From positions 1-38,998 of the forward strand of contig CAYJPA010000055.1 of the NCBI GenBank assembly GCA_964371945.1: a stretch of 38,998 nt of DNA, in the 5' to 3' direction. Positions within the stretch are counted from its first letter, which is position 1, and each line of letters starts with the position of its first letter. A program made the position numbers and the translations under genes. Shown here one piece after another: positions 6,258 through 14,740 of the stretch. The notes under the pieces are model-generated. The model was not told where the DNA came from, ran no database searches, and saw nothing but the letters and a program-made list of their open reading frames with translations. The stretch is from CAYJPA01 sp964371945. GTDB taxonomy: Bacteria > Chloroflexota > Chloroflexia > Thermomicrobiales > UBA6265.

Positions 6258-7067
6258 GTGGGCAATCGGGAACAAACTGAGGTGATTCGAGCAGCAGGCG
6301 TTGATGTTTGGGCTCCCGATCTGACAAAAATCCTGATTGATATCGACTGGACGGTATGCGCCGGTGAGCACTGGACCTTGATCGGTCCCAACGGCTCCGG
6401 CAAAAGCACGCTCCTGTCACTGGCCGCGGCGTCACGACATCCGAGCCGCGGCACGGTCACGATTCTCGGCGAAACGATGGGCAATACCGATGTCTGGAAG
6501 CTCAGGGAGCGGATCGGAACCGTCAGCCCGGTAACTCCACAATACGACTGGTTCACCGTCACCGACATCGTGCTCACCGGCGCCAGTGGAACGATTCAGC
6601 CGCGCTGGGAAATCTATGGAGACGCCGAGTACGCCCGAGCCTTTGAGCTCCTGGCGTTGTTGGGCTGCGATGCGTTGAAGGACCGAGAGATCTTGAGCTG
6701 TTCACAGGGCGAGCGGCAACGGGTGCGGATCGCGCGGGCGCTCATGCCCTCTCCGCCGCTTCTATTACTCGATGAGCCGGCCACCGGTCTTGATCTGCCG
6801 GCGCGTGAAGCTCTGATCCTGGCGTTGGCCGAGCTCGCCCGCGCGAATCGCGATTTGGCGACGGTTCTGGTTTCGCATCACCTCGAGGAGCTTCCCCCGA
6901 CGATAACGCATGCCATTTTATTGCGGGAAGGCCGGATCGTCGCGTCGGGACCTGCCGGCGAGGTGCTTGTCAGTGAGCACATCTCAGCCTGTTTTGGATT
7001 CGATGTCCGGGTTCACCGCGAGGACGGTCGCTGGGCCGCTCGGGCCGCGGCAAGCTGGCGCGCGTAG
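6258..7067 (+). CDS. ABC transporter ATP-binding protein, YlmA-like (iron-complex/molybdate-type), no partner nearby
   Basis: A cytosolic ATPase of 269 residues. It has Walker A GPNGSGKST, a variant signature SCSQGERQRV in place of LSGGQ, Walker B LLLLDEPATGLD and the switch histidine in VSHH. The opening DIDWTVCAGEHWTLIGPNGSGKS and the SQGE signature fit the YlmA/ModF-like subgroup annotated as iron-complex or molybdenum transport ATPases. I chose GTG 6258-6260 because GAGG lies six bases upstream; the frame stays open to 6075, but that part overlaps the ECF sigma remnant. No permease or binding protein is adjacent, so the substrate is unknown. The 3' end overlaps the convergent gene at 6970-7614 by 98 bases. 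Confidence 0.85.
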   Translation: MGNREQTEVIRAAGVDVWAPDLTKILIDIDWTVCAGEHWTLIGPNGSGKSTLLSLAAASRHPSRGTVTILGETMGNTDVWKLRERIGTVSPVTPQYDWFTVTDIVLTGASGTIQPRWEIYGDAEYARAFELLALLGCDALKDREILSCSQGERQRVRIARALMPSPPLLLLDEPATGLDLPAREALILALAELARANRDLATVLVSHHLEELPPTITHAILLREGRIVASGPAGEVLVSEHISACFGFDVRVHREDGRWAARAAASWRA

Positions 7068-7614
7068 CAAACGAAGAGGACGAATAGCCGACTCGGAGCA
7101 AGTCCGCGTTTGAGTCGATCGTCCAAGCGCCTGGTTCGCCAAGTTTCACCGGAGCTCCGGCACCGGCAAGCACCACTGCCGGTTTGAGATCGATGGCGCG
7201 ATCATCGCCCGGAACGCGACTGAATCCCGGTCTAGCGGATGCGAAGGTCATGCCGTGATCGAGCACGAATTGCGCCGGCACCCAGGCCGGGGCATCGAGC
7301 TCCGACACCCGAACCCGAACGGTCTCCTCTTTCTGAACCGAAAAACCGAGCACCGCGCGCAATTCCGCCTTCAGAATGCTGCGCTTGACCCTGGCTACGA
7401 TCTCCGCGCCGCCGGCGATCAGGCGTACTGACGAGAGCGTGATCTCGACCGGCAATCGATCGGCAAACTGCAAAACGGCCTGCTCGGCGATCTTTTTGAA
7501 CGCATTCGAGGTGATTTCAATCGAGAGGCTCTCAATAAGCGGTTCGAATGGCATTTTGCCCTGGCCGGGATCCAGTCGAAGGCGAACATCGGAAATCTGG
7601 ATATCGGATTGCAT
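6970..7614 (-). CDS. Conserved protein of unknown function (DUF2993/LmeA-like features tentative)
   Basis: A 214-residue protein without signal peptide, membrane segment or catalytic motif that I recognise. It starts at ATG 7612-7614 with GAGGAG four bases upstream, which excludes an earlier in-frame ATG. The middle part alternates short beta-like strands with charged turns (EITLSSVRLIAGGAEIVARV, then RVRVSELDAPAWV). This is reminiscent of DUF2993-type lipid- or membrane-binding beta proteins, which is only a guess. The last 30-odd residues are Arg/Pro-rich and lie antisense to the end of the ABC ATPase gene. They look like read-through of a lost stop codon rather than a conserved tail. Confidence 0.6.
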   Translation of the reverse strand: MQSDIQISDVRLRLDPGQGKMPFEPLIESLSIEITSNAFKKIAEQAVLQFADRLPVEITLSSVRLIAGGAEIVARVKRSILKAELRAVLGFSVQKEETVRVRVSELDAPAWVPAQFVLDHGMTFASARPGFSRVPGDDRAIDLKPAVVLAGAGAPVKLGEPGAWTIDSNADLLRVGYSSSSFATRASLPRPERPSDRPRGEPGHRIQNRLRCAH

Positions 7615-7952
7615 TTCGCTCCTCAGGGTTGATGGCGCCGGACATGATCCCAAGCCGGGAACGCTTATTGCTCAGAGTTTAGTTCGTGCCGCGCCAAACC
7701 ATTGGCCCCAGGCTCCTCGACGATCCGAAACCAGGACTCGCTCGTTCTTAGCGGGGACGGTCTTGTGCTCCCGCGTCTTTTTCGTGCCGGCAAGATCTTC
7801 TGGAACTTTGTAACTATGTTCGTTGAAGATTCCCGGTTCATTTTGCCGTGATCTCGAACAAGGCGGTTGACCCTATCTTCCCATAGGAGTCATGCCCGCG
7901 TTGGCATATTCTAGACACGGTAAACAGGAGAGGACGACATTGACATCGACTC
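7615..7952. other. Intergenic region without a recognised gene
   Basis: This 338-base gap separates two divergent genes. I see no tRNA, strong terminator or consensus promoter. A minus-strand frame open from about 7830 down to a TGA near 7677 has protein-like composition (contains WGQWFGAAR) but no ATG, GTG or TTG start and no homology I recognise, so it is not called. Confidence 0.5.
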
Positions 7953-8029
7953 ATGCGCTCCACGTGCGACAGACCGCTAATCGATCGAGCTGGTGGCAAT
8001 ACCTCGCCACGACGGCACATGTCGCCTGA
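7940..8029 (+). other. Possible leader ORF overlapping the 5' end of the GGDEF/HD-GYP gene
   Basis: A TTG (7940-7942) sits six bases after a good AGGAGAGG site (7926-7933) and opens 29 codons ending in TGA at 8027-8029. It overlaps in another frame the ATG at 8019, a candidate start of the following gene. It may be a coupling leader, or a sign that the real N-terminus lies in this frame upstream of a frameshift. It contains several Trp and Arg codons but no known motif. Confidence 0.3.
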
Positions 8030-10889
8030 CGCTGAGAGGCGGCTCACAGGAGCGCCGGCGGATCTTGCGCTCGGCAGTGACGTCTTCGCCACTGAACGCA
8101 TCGCCGGCAACCCGATGGTTCCTCGCCGGCGTTCGCGATCCGATCTTCGCCGGATCGAGGAGATTCGTCGTGTCGTTTCCGGCGGGCTCGATTGGTCCAA
8201 AGTGCTCGACGAAGCGGCCCGCGCCTGTGTTGGATTGGCGGGCTCCGAACGCTGTGTGCTGCTGCTTTGGGACATGGTGCATGATGAAGTCGTCGTCGCA
8301 TCCGACAAGAGTGCTTCCGGCGACGGAGAGCTTGCGTACGGCACCCGTACGCCGCTCAAACAGTGGGCCGGCCCGCGATCTGTGCTTTTCAATCAAGAAC
8401 CGCTAATCGTCGAATTACCTGAGGAAACACGCACTTTGGCTGAACGCGAATTCGCGACGAGCCAGGGCGCCACGAGCTTCATGTATGTGCCGCTGATCGC
8501 GTTTGGCGAGTGTCTCGGTATTCTGCTGCTTGTCCGTGGCGCGAAAGGGCCATTCAGGCGACATCACCTGAGATTCGCGGAGAGTGCGGCAAGGGTTATC
8601 GGACCGGCCCTCGCGACCGCTAAGATGCTGGATGTCAGCAAGAGTCAGGCGGCCGCGCGAGGAGCCCTCTTTGCGATCAGCCAGGCGGCGGTGTCGATGG
8701 ACGATCAGCCGACCGTGCTTCGAACGATCGCGAAAGCGGCCTCGGCAGTCCTCGAGAGCGATTCCTGCACGATTCAGATCTGGAATCGTGAGTCAGACGC
8801 GATGGAGACACTTGCGATCGAGGTCTCAAACGCCCGCCCGATTGCAGCAGCCGACGTTCCACTCAAGCACGTATCAGATTTCCGCAGTTTACGCTTCGTG
8901 CTGGAGCAGCAGACCCCGCTTCACATGCACCCACGTCAAATCGGTCTCACGAATTTGGAACGGGACGAGCTCACCAGCAGCGGCACCGAAAGCCTACTGA
9001 TCGTGCCAATGACGATTGCAGGCGATACGCTCGGCGTCATCCTGGTGGCATCGAGCCGTCCGCGCGCATTCGACGGGGAAGCGATCAATGTCGCCCAGGA
9101 GATTGCGGCCCAAACCGCCTTGGCCATTCAGAATGCCAGGTTCGTCGAACGCACCAAACGCCACGTCGAGGAACAATCAGTTCTCCTGCGTGTGAGCCAG
9201 GCGGTGATTTCGAGCCGGAGTCTCAGCGGCGCCCTATCAGACATCGCGCGGGCGTCGCTCGAATTCGATTCCGTAGAAGGATGCCGGATTCTGCTGTGGA
9301 ACGATGGCTCCGATAGAGTCGAGCTCGCGGCCGAGGAGAACGTGGCCGATTGGCCGACCTTCTACCAGCTTGGCGACCGGTATCCTCTCGCCGACTGGCC
9401 GACGATTCGCCACGTCATGGCGACCAGGATGGCTCGAAGCTATTTGGTTTCGGATTCCGGGATCACGGCGCGCGAACGGGCAAACCATGTTGCCGACGGC
9501 GTCGGCAGTTTTGGCGCGATTCCAATTGTGATTGGCCCGGACTGCCTCGGCTGCCTTGCGCTGCATTCGCGCGCGGATCGAGGTTTTTCCCAGGATACGA
9601 TGCGTGTCGGCCTGGAACTAGCGACACAGGTTGCCCATGCCATCAACCGCGCTCGACTCTTCAAACAGCTACGAACGCGAGCGGAAACGGATGGATTGAC
9701 CGGTTTGCTCAACCACCGGGCGGCATTCGAAGCGCTCGATCGAGAATTGGCCGCCGCTCGGCAGAACAGCACCGCGGTCGGCGTGATCGTGATCGATCTC
9801 GACGACTTCAAGCTCTTCAATGACACCCACGGTCACCTGATCGGCGATCGGGTCTTGGTCGACGTGGCCGGCGTCCTCAACGAGGTTGCCCGGCCGAGCG
9901 ACCACGTCGCCAGGTTCGGTGGTGACGAATTCCTTGTGATTCTGCCGAGCGCATCGGTCGAGACGACCAGAACCATCGCGGAACGGCTCGTGCAGCGCAT
10001 GGATCTGACTGCAGTCGCGATCGGGGACTTGCTGGTGCCGATCCGCTCCTCGATTGGGATTTCCACTTTCCCCCACGACGCACGCAACCGTCAAGAGTTG
10101 ATCGCATTCGCGGATTCCTCGATGTACGCCGCAAAGGAACTGGGGGGTGGGCAGGTCGGCTCTGTTACGCGTGGCACGAGATCCCTGGAGGTGTCGACGC
10201 TGGGGGCGCTAAGCGGGTTGGTGCGAGCAGTCGACCGCAAGGATAGGTACACCAAAGATCATTCGGATCTGGTCGCGGAATACGCCGTCCGGTTTGGACT
10301 CGCCCTGCGAATGATCCCGGAAAAGATCGAAGCTCTCGAGCTCGCGGGTCAATTGCACGATGTCGGCAAAATCGCGGTGCCCGATTCGATCCTGCGGAAG
10401 CCCGGTTTCCTGACTCCAGAAGAACATGCGATGATCCGCCAGCATGTGGTCTTTAGCGAGTTGATGATCAAGGGTGTTCCGCATCTGGACGACGTGCTGG
10501 CCGCGGTTGCGCACCACCATGAGCGGTGGGACGGTGGAGGATATCCATTCGGCAAGAGCGGAACCCAAATTCCACTTCTCGGCCGAATCCTGGCGCTCGC
10601 CGACGCGCTGGCCGCGATGACCTCCGATCGTCCATATCGCAAGGGCCGATCACTCAAGCAGGCGGTTCAAGAGATTCGCGCCGGAGCGAACACGCAGTTC
10701 GATCCGGACCTCGTTGAGCCCTTCATCCGTTCTGTCACCACGCACACCGCGTTACTGCAAGAGGAATCTCGCCATCAAGCCTCGATGTACCAGATCAAGC
10801 CGCCGGTAGGCAGCGCTCGCGCCGAGCGATCGGACACCTCTCCGCTCGATGAGACGGCGATCCCAGATGAGCTGGTCGCGGTCGACTAG
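7953..10889 (+). CDS. Cyclic-di-GMP protein with three GAF domains, GGDEF and HD-GYP
   Basis: A 978-residue soluble signalling protein able in principle both to make and to break cyclic di-GMP. Three GAF-type sensor modules span about 66-225, 232-400 and 408-565. The cyclase site GGDEF (656-660) is intact, and the product-inhibition I-site RPSD (647-650) sits exactly five residues before it. The phosphodiesterase part has LHDVGK (about 801) and HHHERWDGGGYP (about 853-864), so its metal residues and GYP motif are present. There is no membrane segment. The start is unclear: ATG 7953 lacks a ribosome site, and ATG 8019 could be reached by coupling from the leader ORF at 7940. What the GAF domains bind is not visible. 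Confidence 0.92.
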   Translation: MRSTCDRPLIDRAGGNTSPRRHMSPDAERRLTGAPADLALGSDVFATERIAGNPMVPRRRSRSDLRRIEEIRRVVSGGLDWSKVLDEAARACVGLAGSERCVLLLWDMVHDEVVVASDKSASGDGELAYGTRTPLKQWAGPRSVLFNQEPLIVELPEETRTLAEREFATSQGATSFMYVPLIAFGECLGILLLVRGAKGPFRRHHLRFAESAARVIGPALATAKMLDVSKSQAAARGALFAISQAAVSMDDQPTVLRTIAKAASAVLESDSCTIQIWNRESDAMETLAIEVSNARPIAAADVPLKHVSDFRSLRFVLEQQTPLHMHPRQIGLTNLERDELTSSGTESLLIVPMTIAGDTLGVILVASSRPRAFDGEAINVAQEIAAQTALAIQNARFVERTKRHVEEQSVLLRVSQAVISSRSLSGALSDIARASLEFDSVEGCRILLWNDGSDRVELAAEENVADWPTFYQLGDRYPLADWPTIRHVMATRMARSYLVSDSGITARERANHVADGVGSFGAIPIVIGPDCLGCLALHSRADRGFSQDTMRVGLELATQVAHAINRARLFKQLRTRAETDGLTGLLNHRAAFEALDRELAAARQNSTAVGVIVIDLDDFKLFNDTHGHLIGDRVLVDVAGVLNEVARPSDHVARFGGDEFLVILPSASVETTRTIAERLVQRMDLTAVAIGDLLVPIRSSIGISTFPHDARNRQELIAFADSSMYAAKELGGGQVGSVTRGTRSLEVSTLGALSGLVRAVDRKDRYTKDHSDLVAEYAVRFGLALRMIPEKIEALELAGQLHDVGKIAVPDSILRKPGFLTPEEHAMIRQHVVFSELMIKGVPHLDDVLAAVAHHHERWDGGGYPFGKSGTQIPLLGRILALADALAAMTSDRPYRKGRSLKQAVQEIRAGANTQFDPDLVEPFIRSVTTHTALLQEESRHQASMYQIKPPVGSARAERSDTSPLDETAIPDELVAVD

Positions 10890-10944
10890 GCACACAGGAT
10901 AATCAAGGGCTGCTGGTACAATCGACGTGGAGGAACACCACGTC

Positions 10945-11961
10945 GTGCAGATCACGTCCGAGCATCACGTCGCCACGCCCGGCGATACCTCCGGTGTTGC
11001 CGTTTTTGGCAGGCGCTTCAGCGAGAATATCGAGAAGGTTATCGTCGGTAAGCGCGATGCGATCGATCTCATGCTGGTGTGCCTGCTCTGCGAAGGGCAT
11101 GTGCTGATCGAAGACGTTCCCGGTGTCGGCAAAACAACGATGGCGCGGGCGGTTGCGCGGTCGATCGCGGGCGAGTTCCGCCGAATCCAATTCACGCCCG
11201 ATCTACTGCCTTCAGACATTTCAGGAATCTCAGTCTTCGATCAACGAACGAATGCCTTTCGTTTCCGGCCGGGTCCAGTCTTTGCGAATGTCGTGCTAGC
11301 GGACGAAATCAACCGCGCGACGCCGCGAACCCAATCCGCGCTCCTGGAGGCGATGGAGGAGCGCACGGTTACCGTCGATGGCGAAACGATGCACTTGCCG
11401 CGACCGTTCTTTGTGCTCGCAACCGAAAACCCAATTGAACTGGAAGGAACGTTTCCGCTGCCGGAGGCGCAGCTTGACCGTTTCTTGATGCGATTGGAGC
11501 TTGGGTATCCGAATCACGACGAAGAGATCGACATCCTCCGGCGCAACACGAGCCGCGAGCCGTTGCAAGAGATCGAAGCGGTCGCGTCGGGAGATGAGCT
11601 GATCACCGCGGCTCGCGTGTGTGACAAGGTGCATGTCAGCGATGATCTCGCGCGCTACCTAACCTCGATTGTGCGCGGCACTCGGTCGCACGATGCGGTG
11701 GCTCTCGGCGCCAGTCCACGAGCATCGCTTGCCCTCTTGCGCTCGTCGCAGGCATTTGCGGCCATCCACGGGCGCGATTATGTGACGCCGGACGACATCA
11801 AACATCTCGTACTGCCGGTGTTGGGGCACCGCCTGATGCTTTCTTCGGATACCAGGTTGCGGGGCCGGTCGCTGGCGATGATTCTCGACGAGGTTGTCGC
11901 GTCGGTCGCGGTTCCGGTCGAAGGATCCATCGGACTGCCGGGCGCCGTGCGAAACCAGTAA
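10945..11961 (+). CDS. MoxR-family AAA+ ATPase
   Basis: A chaperone-like AAA+ ATPase of 338 residues, thought to act with DUF58 and membrane partners encoded beside it. Walker A is GVGKTT (within EDVPGVGKTT), Walker B is LADEINRA, and the MoxR strings QFTPDLLPSDI, ATENPIELEGTFPLPEAQLDRF and a sensor region with SPRASLALL are all present. I placed the start at GTG 10945, 11 bases after GGAGG (10929-10933); an in-frame GTG at 10927 has no ribosome site. A TACAAT at 10917-10922 could be the -10. The downstream DUF58 gene begins five bases after the stop, so the two are surely co-transcribed. Confidence 0.93.
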   Translation: MQITSEHHVATPGDTSGVAVFGRRFSENIEKVIVGKRDAIDLMLVCLLCEGHVLIEDVPGVGKTTMARAVARSIAGEFRRIQFTPDLLPSDISGISVFDQRTNAFRFRPGPVFANVVLADEINRATPRTQSALLEAMEERTVTVDGETMHLPRPFFVLATENPIELEGTFPLPEAQLDRFLMRLELGYPNHDEEIDILRRNTSREPLQEIEAVASGDELITAARVCDKVHVSDDLARYLTSIVRGTRSHDAVALGASPRASLALLRSSQAFAAIHGRDYVTPDDIKHLVLPVLGHRLMLSSDTRLRGRSLAMILDEVVASVAVPVEGSIGLPGAVRNQ

Positions 11962-11966
11962 CGGTC

Positions 11967-13271
11967 ATGGCTCCACGGGGTTTGCGAGAGAATGCGCGAG
12001 CGTTCATCGGCCTTGGCCGGCGGGACGGCGAGCGTAGTCTGTTCTTCAACCGGTTTTGGATATATGCGGCGTTGACCGTGGTTGCAATCGGGGCGGCGCT
12101 GCGAGATCGTGGGCTGGTGACGCTTGGCGCGTCGGTCGCGGTTGCGGCGCTGATCACCGCCGCCTGGAATCGCGTCACGTTGGCAAGAATGCGATACACG
12201 CGAACAGTCAGCGCCGATCGGTTCTTTCCGGACGACCGGGCGGAACTGACGATCGAGATTTACAACGACAAACCTATTCCCGTTCCGTGGCTGAGTCTCG
12301 ACGAAGAGATAAGCGACGCGATCCGGCCGCTGGATCGGGCAACGGTCGCTACCGGAACGTCAGGCCGGCGGATGCTTCAACTGCGAACGCATCTTGGTCC
12401 CTACGAACGGGTGCGGTGGAAGATTCCGATTGAGTTGACGGCCCGCGGCGTGCAAACGATCGGTCCGGCGACCCTCCGCTCCGGCGATCCGCTAGGTTTC
12501 TTTTCAAACCGGGCAGAGCTCGACTCGATCGACACGTTGATTGTCTTTCCGCGTTTGATCGCACGACAGCCGTTTCATCTGCCGTCGCAGCACGCGGTCG
12601 GAGATGTCCGCGTGCCTCGTCATCTGTTGACCGATCCGCTCCGGATCATCGGGGTCCGGGATTACCGGCCGGACGATCCGCTGAAATCGATCCACTGGAA
12701 GGCGTCCGCCAGACAGGGCACTCTGCAGGTCCGCGTCGCCGAGCCGACAACCACGCTCCAACTCACGGTGCTCGCGAACATCGATACCTTCAACCATTAC
12801 TGGGAGGGACTGGACATCGTGATGTCCGAAACCGTGATCGAAATCGCGGCTTCGGTCGCGATTTGGGCGATTGACCATCGCTACTCGGTAGGTCTTGGCT
12901 CGAATGGGATTCCAGCCGGGTCCGATCAATCGCTCCGGGTAAGACCGGGCCGGGGAGCGCATCAACGAACTCGAATGCTCGAAGGGCTCGCGAGGTTGTC
13001 TCCTTACTCGACCGCGCCGTTTGCGAAGGTGGTGGAGGCCGAAACCGGCCGATTGATGCCGGGAAGCACGCTGGTTATTGTTACCAGTCTGTTGCCGGAC
13101 GGTCTGACTGAGCGGATGCGAGCGTTGATCGCGGCCGGACACCGCGTGGTGTTGATCCCGGTTGGAGATTGCCCGGTTCCTGTGCTGAGGGGATTGTCGA
13201 TCCGTCCGCTGTCCACCGAGCTCGAATCCGATCCGTTCGAGAGGCGCGCCGCGGCTCAAGCGCATGCATGA
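11967..13271 (+). CDS. DUF58 family membrane-anchored protein
   Basis: A 434-residue protein with two hydrophobic segments near the N-terminus (about 29-46 and 50-66). The rest is probably beta-rich and carries the DUF58 signature GVRDYRPDDPLKSIHWKASA (about residues 228-247), followed by a vWA-like fold. In other bacteria DUF58 proteins pair with MoxR ATPases in envelope or stress functions, which fits the adjacent MoxR gene five bases upstream. It overlaps the next gene by eight bases, suggesting translational coupling. The exact function is not known for this family. Confidence 0.9.
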   Translation: MAPRGLRENARAFIGLGRRDGERSLFFNRFWIYAALTVVAIGAALRDRGLVTLGASVAVAALITAAWNRVTLARMRYTRTVSADRFFPDDRAELTIEIYNDKPIPVPWLSLDEEISDAIRPLDRATVATGTSGRRMLQLRTHLGPYERVRWKIPIELTARGVQTIGPATLRSGDPLGFFSNRAELDSIDTLIVFPRLIARQPFHLPSQHAVGDVRVPRHLLTDPLRIIGVRDYRPDDPLKSIHWKASARQGTLQVRVAEPTTTLQLTVLANIDTFNHYWEGLDIVMSETVIEIAASVAIWAIDHRYSVGLGSNGIPAGSDQSLRVRPGRGAHQRTRMLEGLARLSPYSTAPFAKVVEAETGRLMPGSTLVIVTSLLPDGLTERMRALIAAGHRVVLIPVGDCPVPVLRGLSIRPLSTELESDPFERRAAAQAHA

Positions 13272-14736
13272 TCAGAGGACCGCCACGTCGACGACGCGTG
13301 TCAGATTGCTCGATGAAGCAGTAGTCGCGACCCTTTGCATCGCGGAAGCCGCGATCGTCTGGCTGATCTTCGATGCCGCGTTCGCTTTGCCCGCGGATGC
13401 ACCCGGCGCGGTGCCGCCGTGGGTGGTGATCGCGCTGATGTGGGGAACGGCAGTCGCGCCGCGGTTGCTGGAAGCGCTCGACGTTTGGAATCCCTGGTAT
13501 CAAGCGATTCTTGCGGCGGCGGTATCAGTTACCACGCTTGCCTCGATCAAGATCGTCAGTTTTCCCGATCATGGGTGGACCGATGGCGCCTGGATCAACG
13601 AGGGACTAAACGGATTCATCTTCCGGCCCTCCACCGATCAATTTCCGGTTTGGGGCGTAATCGGCCTCCTGGCGTACGCCTGGTGGCGCGGTCGCATGCG
13701 CGCGGAACCGACACTGGATGCCGCTTTCCAGATGCTCAAAACGGGTATTGTCTTCACGCTTATTGGCGCGACCACCATGACCGCGGTCGACCACGATTCG
13801 AGCACCGCACGCTCGGCGGCACCGGTTCTGATCTTTTTCACGGCGGCCATCTCGGCGATCGGGATCGCCCGTTTGGCCGGCTCGGAACGACAGAATGCGT
13901 CACATGACTTTCGCCGGGGCGTCTTCGTTGCCCTGGCCCCGGCGGCGCTCGCCGCGGTTCTTGCGATCGTCATTGCCGGCGTGTTCACGCGAGATGTGCT
14001 GGATACGCTACTTTGGGCGATAGGTCCGCTGCTCTTCGCGCTTGGCATGCTCTTTAGCGCCGCTATTCTGCTCGCGGCACTCATCGCAATGATCACCCTG
14101 TCTCCGCTCTTCTGGTTACTGGACGGAAGGCAGTTGAATATCAGGTCTGTCCAAATCGACACGACGAGTCCCTTTGCGAATACGTCGTTGGAAGACACAA
14201 CCTCGCGGGCGAACGAATTGCCGGATGCGATTCGCTATGTTGTCGCCGGAGTCGTTCTGCTGCTTCTATTCACGGGAGTTACCCGGTTCGTTTTGCACCG
14301 TCGAAAGAAGGTCAACGCGGATGTCGAGGATGTACAGCGAGACACGATCAGACCGGTATTCGATCTTCGAGCGCTCTTCAACGCGCTGCTCCGTGCCACC
14401 GGAATCGGTCAACGCGAGGCGGCAGAAGACCCGCTTGCCGGTCTGCGAGGCGATCCGCGTTGGGCTTCGACGATTGCGATCCGGGAACGATTCGCGGAGT
14501 ATCTTGTTTGGAGCCAAGGACTGGGTCATGCTCGAGAGCGGCACCTAACACCCTCAGAGCACTCAACCCAATTCGCGGCGAAGCTACCAGGTCCAGGCGC
14601 TCGAGGAGATGTGGCAGAGTTGACAGAGATTTATGCTCGCGCCCGGTATCGATCCGCACCCGCGGAACCTCGTGAGGCCGATGCCGCGAACGTTGCCTGG
14701 CAACGTCTGAAACGCTCGGCGAAGTCAGGAACTTAG
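13264..14736 (+). CDS. Multi-pass membrane protein with C-terminal DUF4129
   Basis: A 490-residue integral membrane protein. About eight to ten hydrophobic segments lie within residues 14-286, with a last one at about 323-345. The cytosolic tail (about 415-485) has the DUF4129 pattern: YLVWSQGLGHARERHLTPSE, then AELTEIYARARY. In related operons DUF4129 is fused to or next to a transglutaminase-like protein (TgpA/DUF3488). No transglutaminase domain is visible here, and the large loop at about 96-125 is too short for one. It overlaps the DUF58 gene by eight bases and is followed after four bases by hemW. Confidence 0.85.
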   Translation: MHDQRTATSTTRVRLLDEAVVATLCIAEAAIVWLIFDAAFALPADAPGAVPPWVVIALMWGTAVAPRLLEALDVWNPWYQAILAAAVSVTTLASIKIVSFPDHGWTDGAWINEGLNGFIFRPSTDQFPVWGVIGLLAYAWWRGRMRAEPTLDAAFQMLKTGIVFTLIGATTMTAVDHDSSTARSAAPVLIFFTAAISAIGIARLAGSERQNASHDFRRGVFVALAPAALAAVLAIVIAGVFTRDVLDTLLWAIGPLLFALGMLFSAAILLAALIAMITLSPLFWLLDGRQLNIRSVQIDTTSPFANTSLEDTTSRANELPDAIRYVVAGVVLLLLFTGVTRFVLHRRKKVNADVEDVQRDTIRPVFDLRALFNALLRATGIGQREAAEDPLAGLRGDPRWASTIAIRERFAEYLVWSQGLGHARERHLTPSEHSTQFAAKLPGPGARGDVAELTEIYARARYRSAPAEPREADAANVAWQRLKRSAKSGT

Positions 14737-14740
14737 CTCC

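Noticed and set aside
7677..7830. A protein-like minus-strand open frame with WGQWFGAAR
   Set aside because: It has no start codon or ribosome site and no family I recognise.
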